A stretch of DNA of 5,747 nt from contig JASHRB010000436.1 in assembly GCA_030037575.1 (NCBI GenBank), forward strand, positions 1 to 5,747, read 5' to 3'. A program made the translations under genes and the position numbers. Below, piece by piece: positions 4,930-5,747 of this stretch. How positions within the stretch are numbered: the stretch's first letter is position 1; every line of letters starts with the position of its first letter. This DNA is from Candidatus Sulfotelmatobacter sp. GTDB lineage: Bacteria; Acidobacteriota; Terriglobia; Terriglobales; Acidobacteriaceae. Under the pieces are notes generated by a model. The model ran no database searches, was not told the DNA's origin, and was given only the letters and a program-made list of their open reading frames with translations.

Positions 4930-5739
4930 TCACTCCGTTTTATCGGCGACGTAGAGATATCTCAACAGACGCCCTTCGCTGCACAACTCGAATACGCACA
5001 ACAGGAATCGTTGCAGGCCTTGGAAGTTTTGCTCGCCTTCGACTGCGACTAGTTGCATCTTCCTCTTTCCACGAGCATCATACCAGCGCTTCGCAATCGA
5101 AGCCGCATTCTGGGTGGTGTCGATTGCACGGACCAGCCGGAACCCGGCTTCCCGAATCAGTCTTTCATTCTCACCCGGCGGACTGTACACATAAAAACCG
5201 ATCGAGCTGCGTATTGTCATCTCCTCGTAAGAAACCATTCCGCCAATGACCAGACCGTCGCTGAACAGCGTCCGCCCACCCGGTTTCGTCAGGCGGAATA
5301 TTTCTCCCAATACGGCAGCACGGTCTGGCAGATGGCACAGAACGTCGTTTGAGAACACCGCATCAAACGCCGAGTCTCCCAAAGGAAGAACCTTTGATAC
5401 GTCTTGGTCTTCGAAACGGGCGCGTGCTGCCAAGTTCTTGGCCTGCGCCAGTCGATTTGCATTTCTAACACCCGGGACACTGATATCGAGCCCTAAGATG
5501 CGGCAACCAATTTTCTCCGCCAGATGCAGCGCGTATCCTCCCGAGCCGCAACCTATCTCTAAGACAGAAGAGTCGGCGTTGAGAGCAAGTAGCTGGGGAA
5601 TCTCTTCAGACTCCTCTGTGGTTACCCAGCTTGTTTGGCCCAAGTCCTTGCCGTACGTCTCTCTCCGTATTTCTCGATAGGTCTCTGACTCGTAGTTCTC
5701 GTACGCACTGTCATAGAGATCAACTGTTGTCTCCGGCAC
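4930..5739 (-). CDS. Class I SAM-dependent methyltransferase
   Basis: The 269-residue protein has a classic Rossmann-type methyltransferase core: motif I VLEIGCGSGG (59-68) for S-adenosylmethionine binding, the acidic residue Asp85 in LGLDIS that holds the ribose, an Asp-containing ARFEDQDV (107-114), and FDAVFSNDVLCHLPDR (125-140) with TKPGGRTLFSD (151-161). The overall arrangement, with a short N-terminal cap and a C-terminal extension containing RLIREAGFRLV (193-203), resembles small-molecule N- or C-methyltransferases (sarcosine/dimethylglycine or phosphoethanolamine types), but the substrate cannot be read from sequence. The start is a GTG at 5739, only eight bases from the window edge. 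The frame is open upstream and the Shine-Dalgarno zone is not visible, so the true start may be further out. The stop is TGA, immediately followed in frame by the SDR fragment. Confidence 0.9.
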   Translation of the reverse strand: MPETTVDLYDSAYENYESETYREIRRETYGKDLGQTSWVTTEESEEIPQLLALNADSSVLEIGCGSGGYALHLAEKIGCRILGLDISVPGVRNANRLAQAKNLAARARFEDQDVSKVLPLGDSAFDAVFSNDVLCHLPDRAAVLGEIFRLTKPGGRTLFSDGLVIGGMVSYEEMTIRSSIGFYVYSPPGENERLIREAGFRLVRAIDTTQNAASIAKRWYDARGKRKMQLVAVEGEQNFQGLQRFLLCVFELCSEGRLLRYLYVADKTE

Positions 5740-5747
5740 GTTCGGAA

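Noticed and set aside
1..5747. CRISPR arrays, toxin-antitoxin pairs or insertion-sequence ends
   Set aside because: I looked for regularly spaced repeats, paired small genes and terminal inverted repeats and saw none that stand up.

Overview
The window looks like a piece of a GC-rich soil bacterial chromosome, most likely an acidobacterium (Terriglobia type). That is inferred from protein style: an integrase N-terminus with a CxH...CxC knuckle and a Lys-Trp-Leu segment, a stand-alone receiver protein with an Arg-Gly in place of the usual Lys-Pro, and GC-rich inverted repeats of the GCCCACCC...GGGTGG kind between genes. This is recognition from memory, not a database match.

Layout. Left edge (1-411, minus strand): a complete selenocysteine tRNA gene (selC, anticodon UCA), followed 84 bases downstream by the N-terminal 76 codons of a tyrosine-recombinase-type integrase that runs off the window. 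The integrase has a strong Shine-Dalgarno and a plausible extended -10 promoter. A tRNA 3' end beside an integrase is the classic edge of an integrated element, so an element probably lies to the left of the window and the rest of the window is probably its chromosomal flank. 412-747 holds no convincing gene. 748-1541 (minus): a 1-Cys peroxiredoxin with a strong intrinsic terminator behind it and an AT-rich palindrome resembling a PerR/Fur-family operator just in front of it. 1542-1899 is the divergent intergenic region. 1900-2793 (plus): a PhzF-family isomerase/epimerase-like protein. 2992-3414 (plus): a stand-alone response-regulator receiver domain, preceded by a candidate promoter and a tight leader hairpin. 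3563-4264 (plus): an ABC transporter ATPase of the MacB/LolD type with no permease in view. 4265-4677 holds no recognisable gene but has a candidate terminator. 4678-5739 (minus): a class I SAM-dependent methyltransferase followed, in the same reading frame after its UGA stop, by a C-terminal fragment of a short-chain dehydrogenase/reductase.

The genes do not form one pathway. The peroxiredoxin looks like a self-contained oxidative-stress unit. The PhzF, receiver and ABC genes share a direction but are separated by gaps of 198 and 148 bases, so a common operon is not evident. I found no clear new multigene system. The points most worth following are the selC/integrase junction, the PerR-like box, the UGA-joined methyltransferase/SDR reading frame in a genome that encodes tRNA-Sec, and the degenerate switch residues of the receiver.
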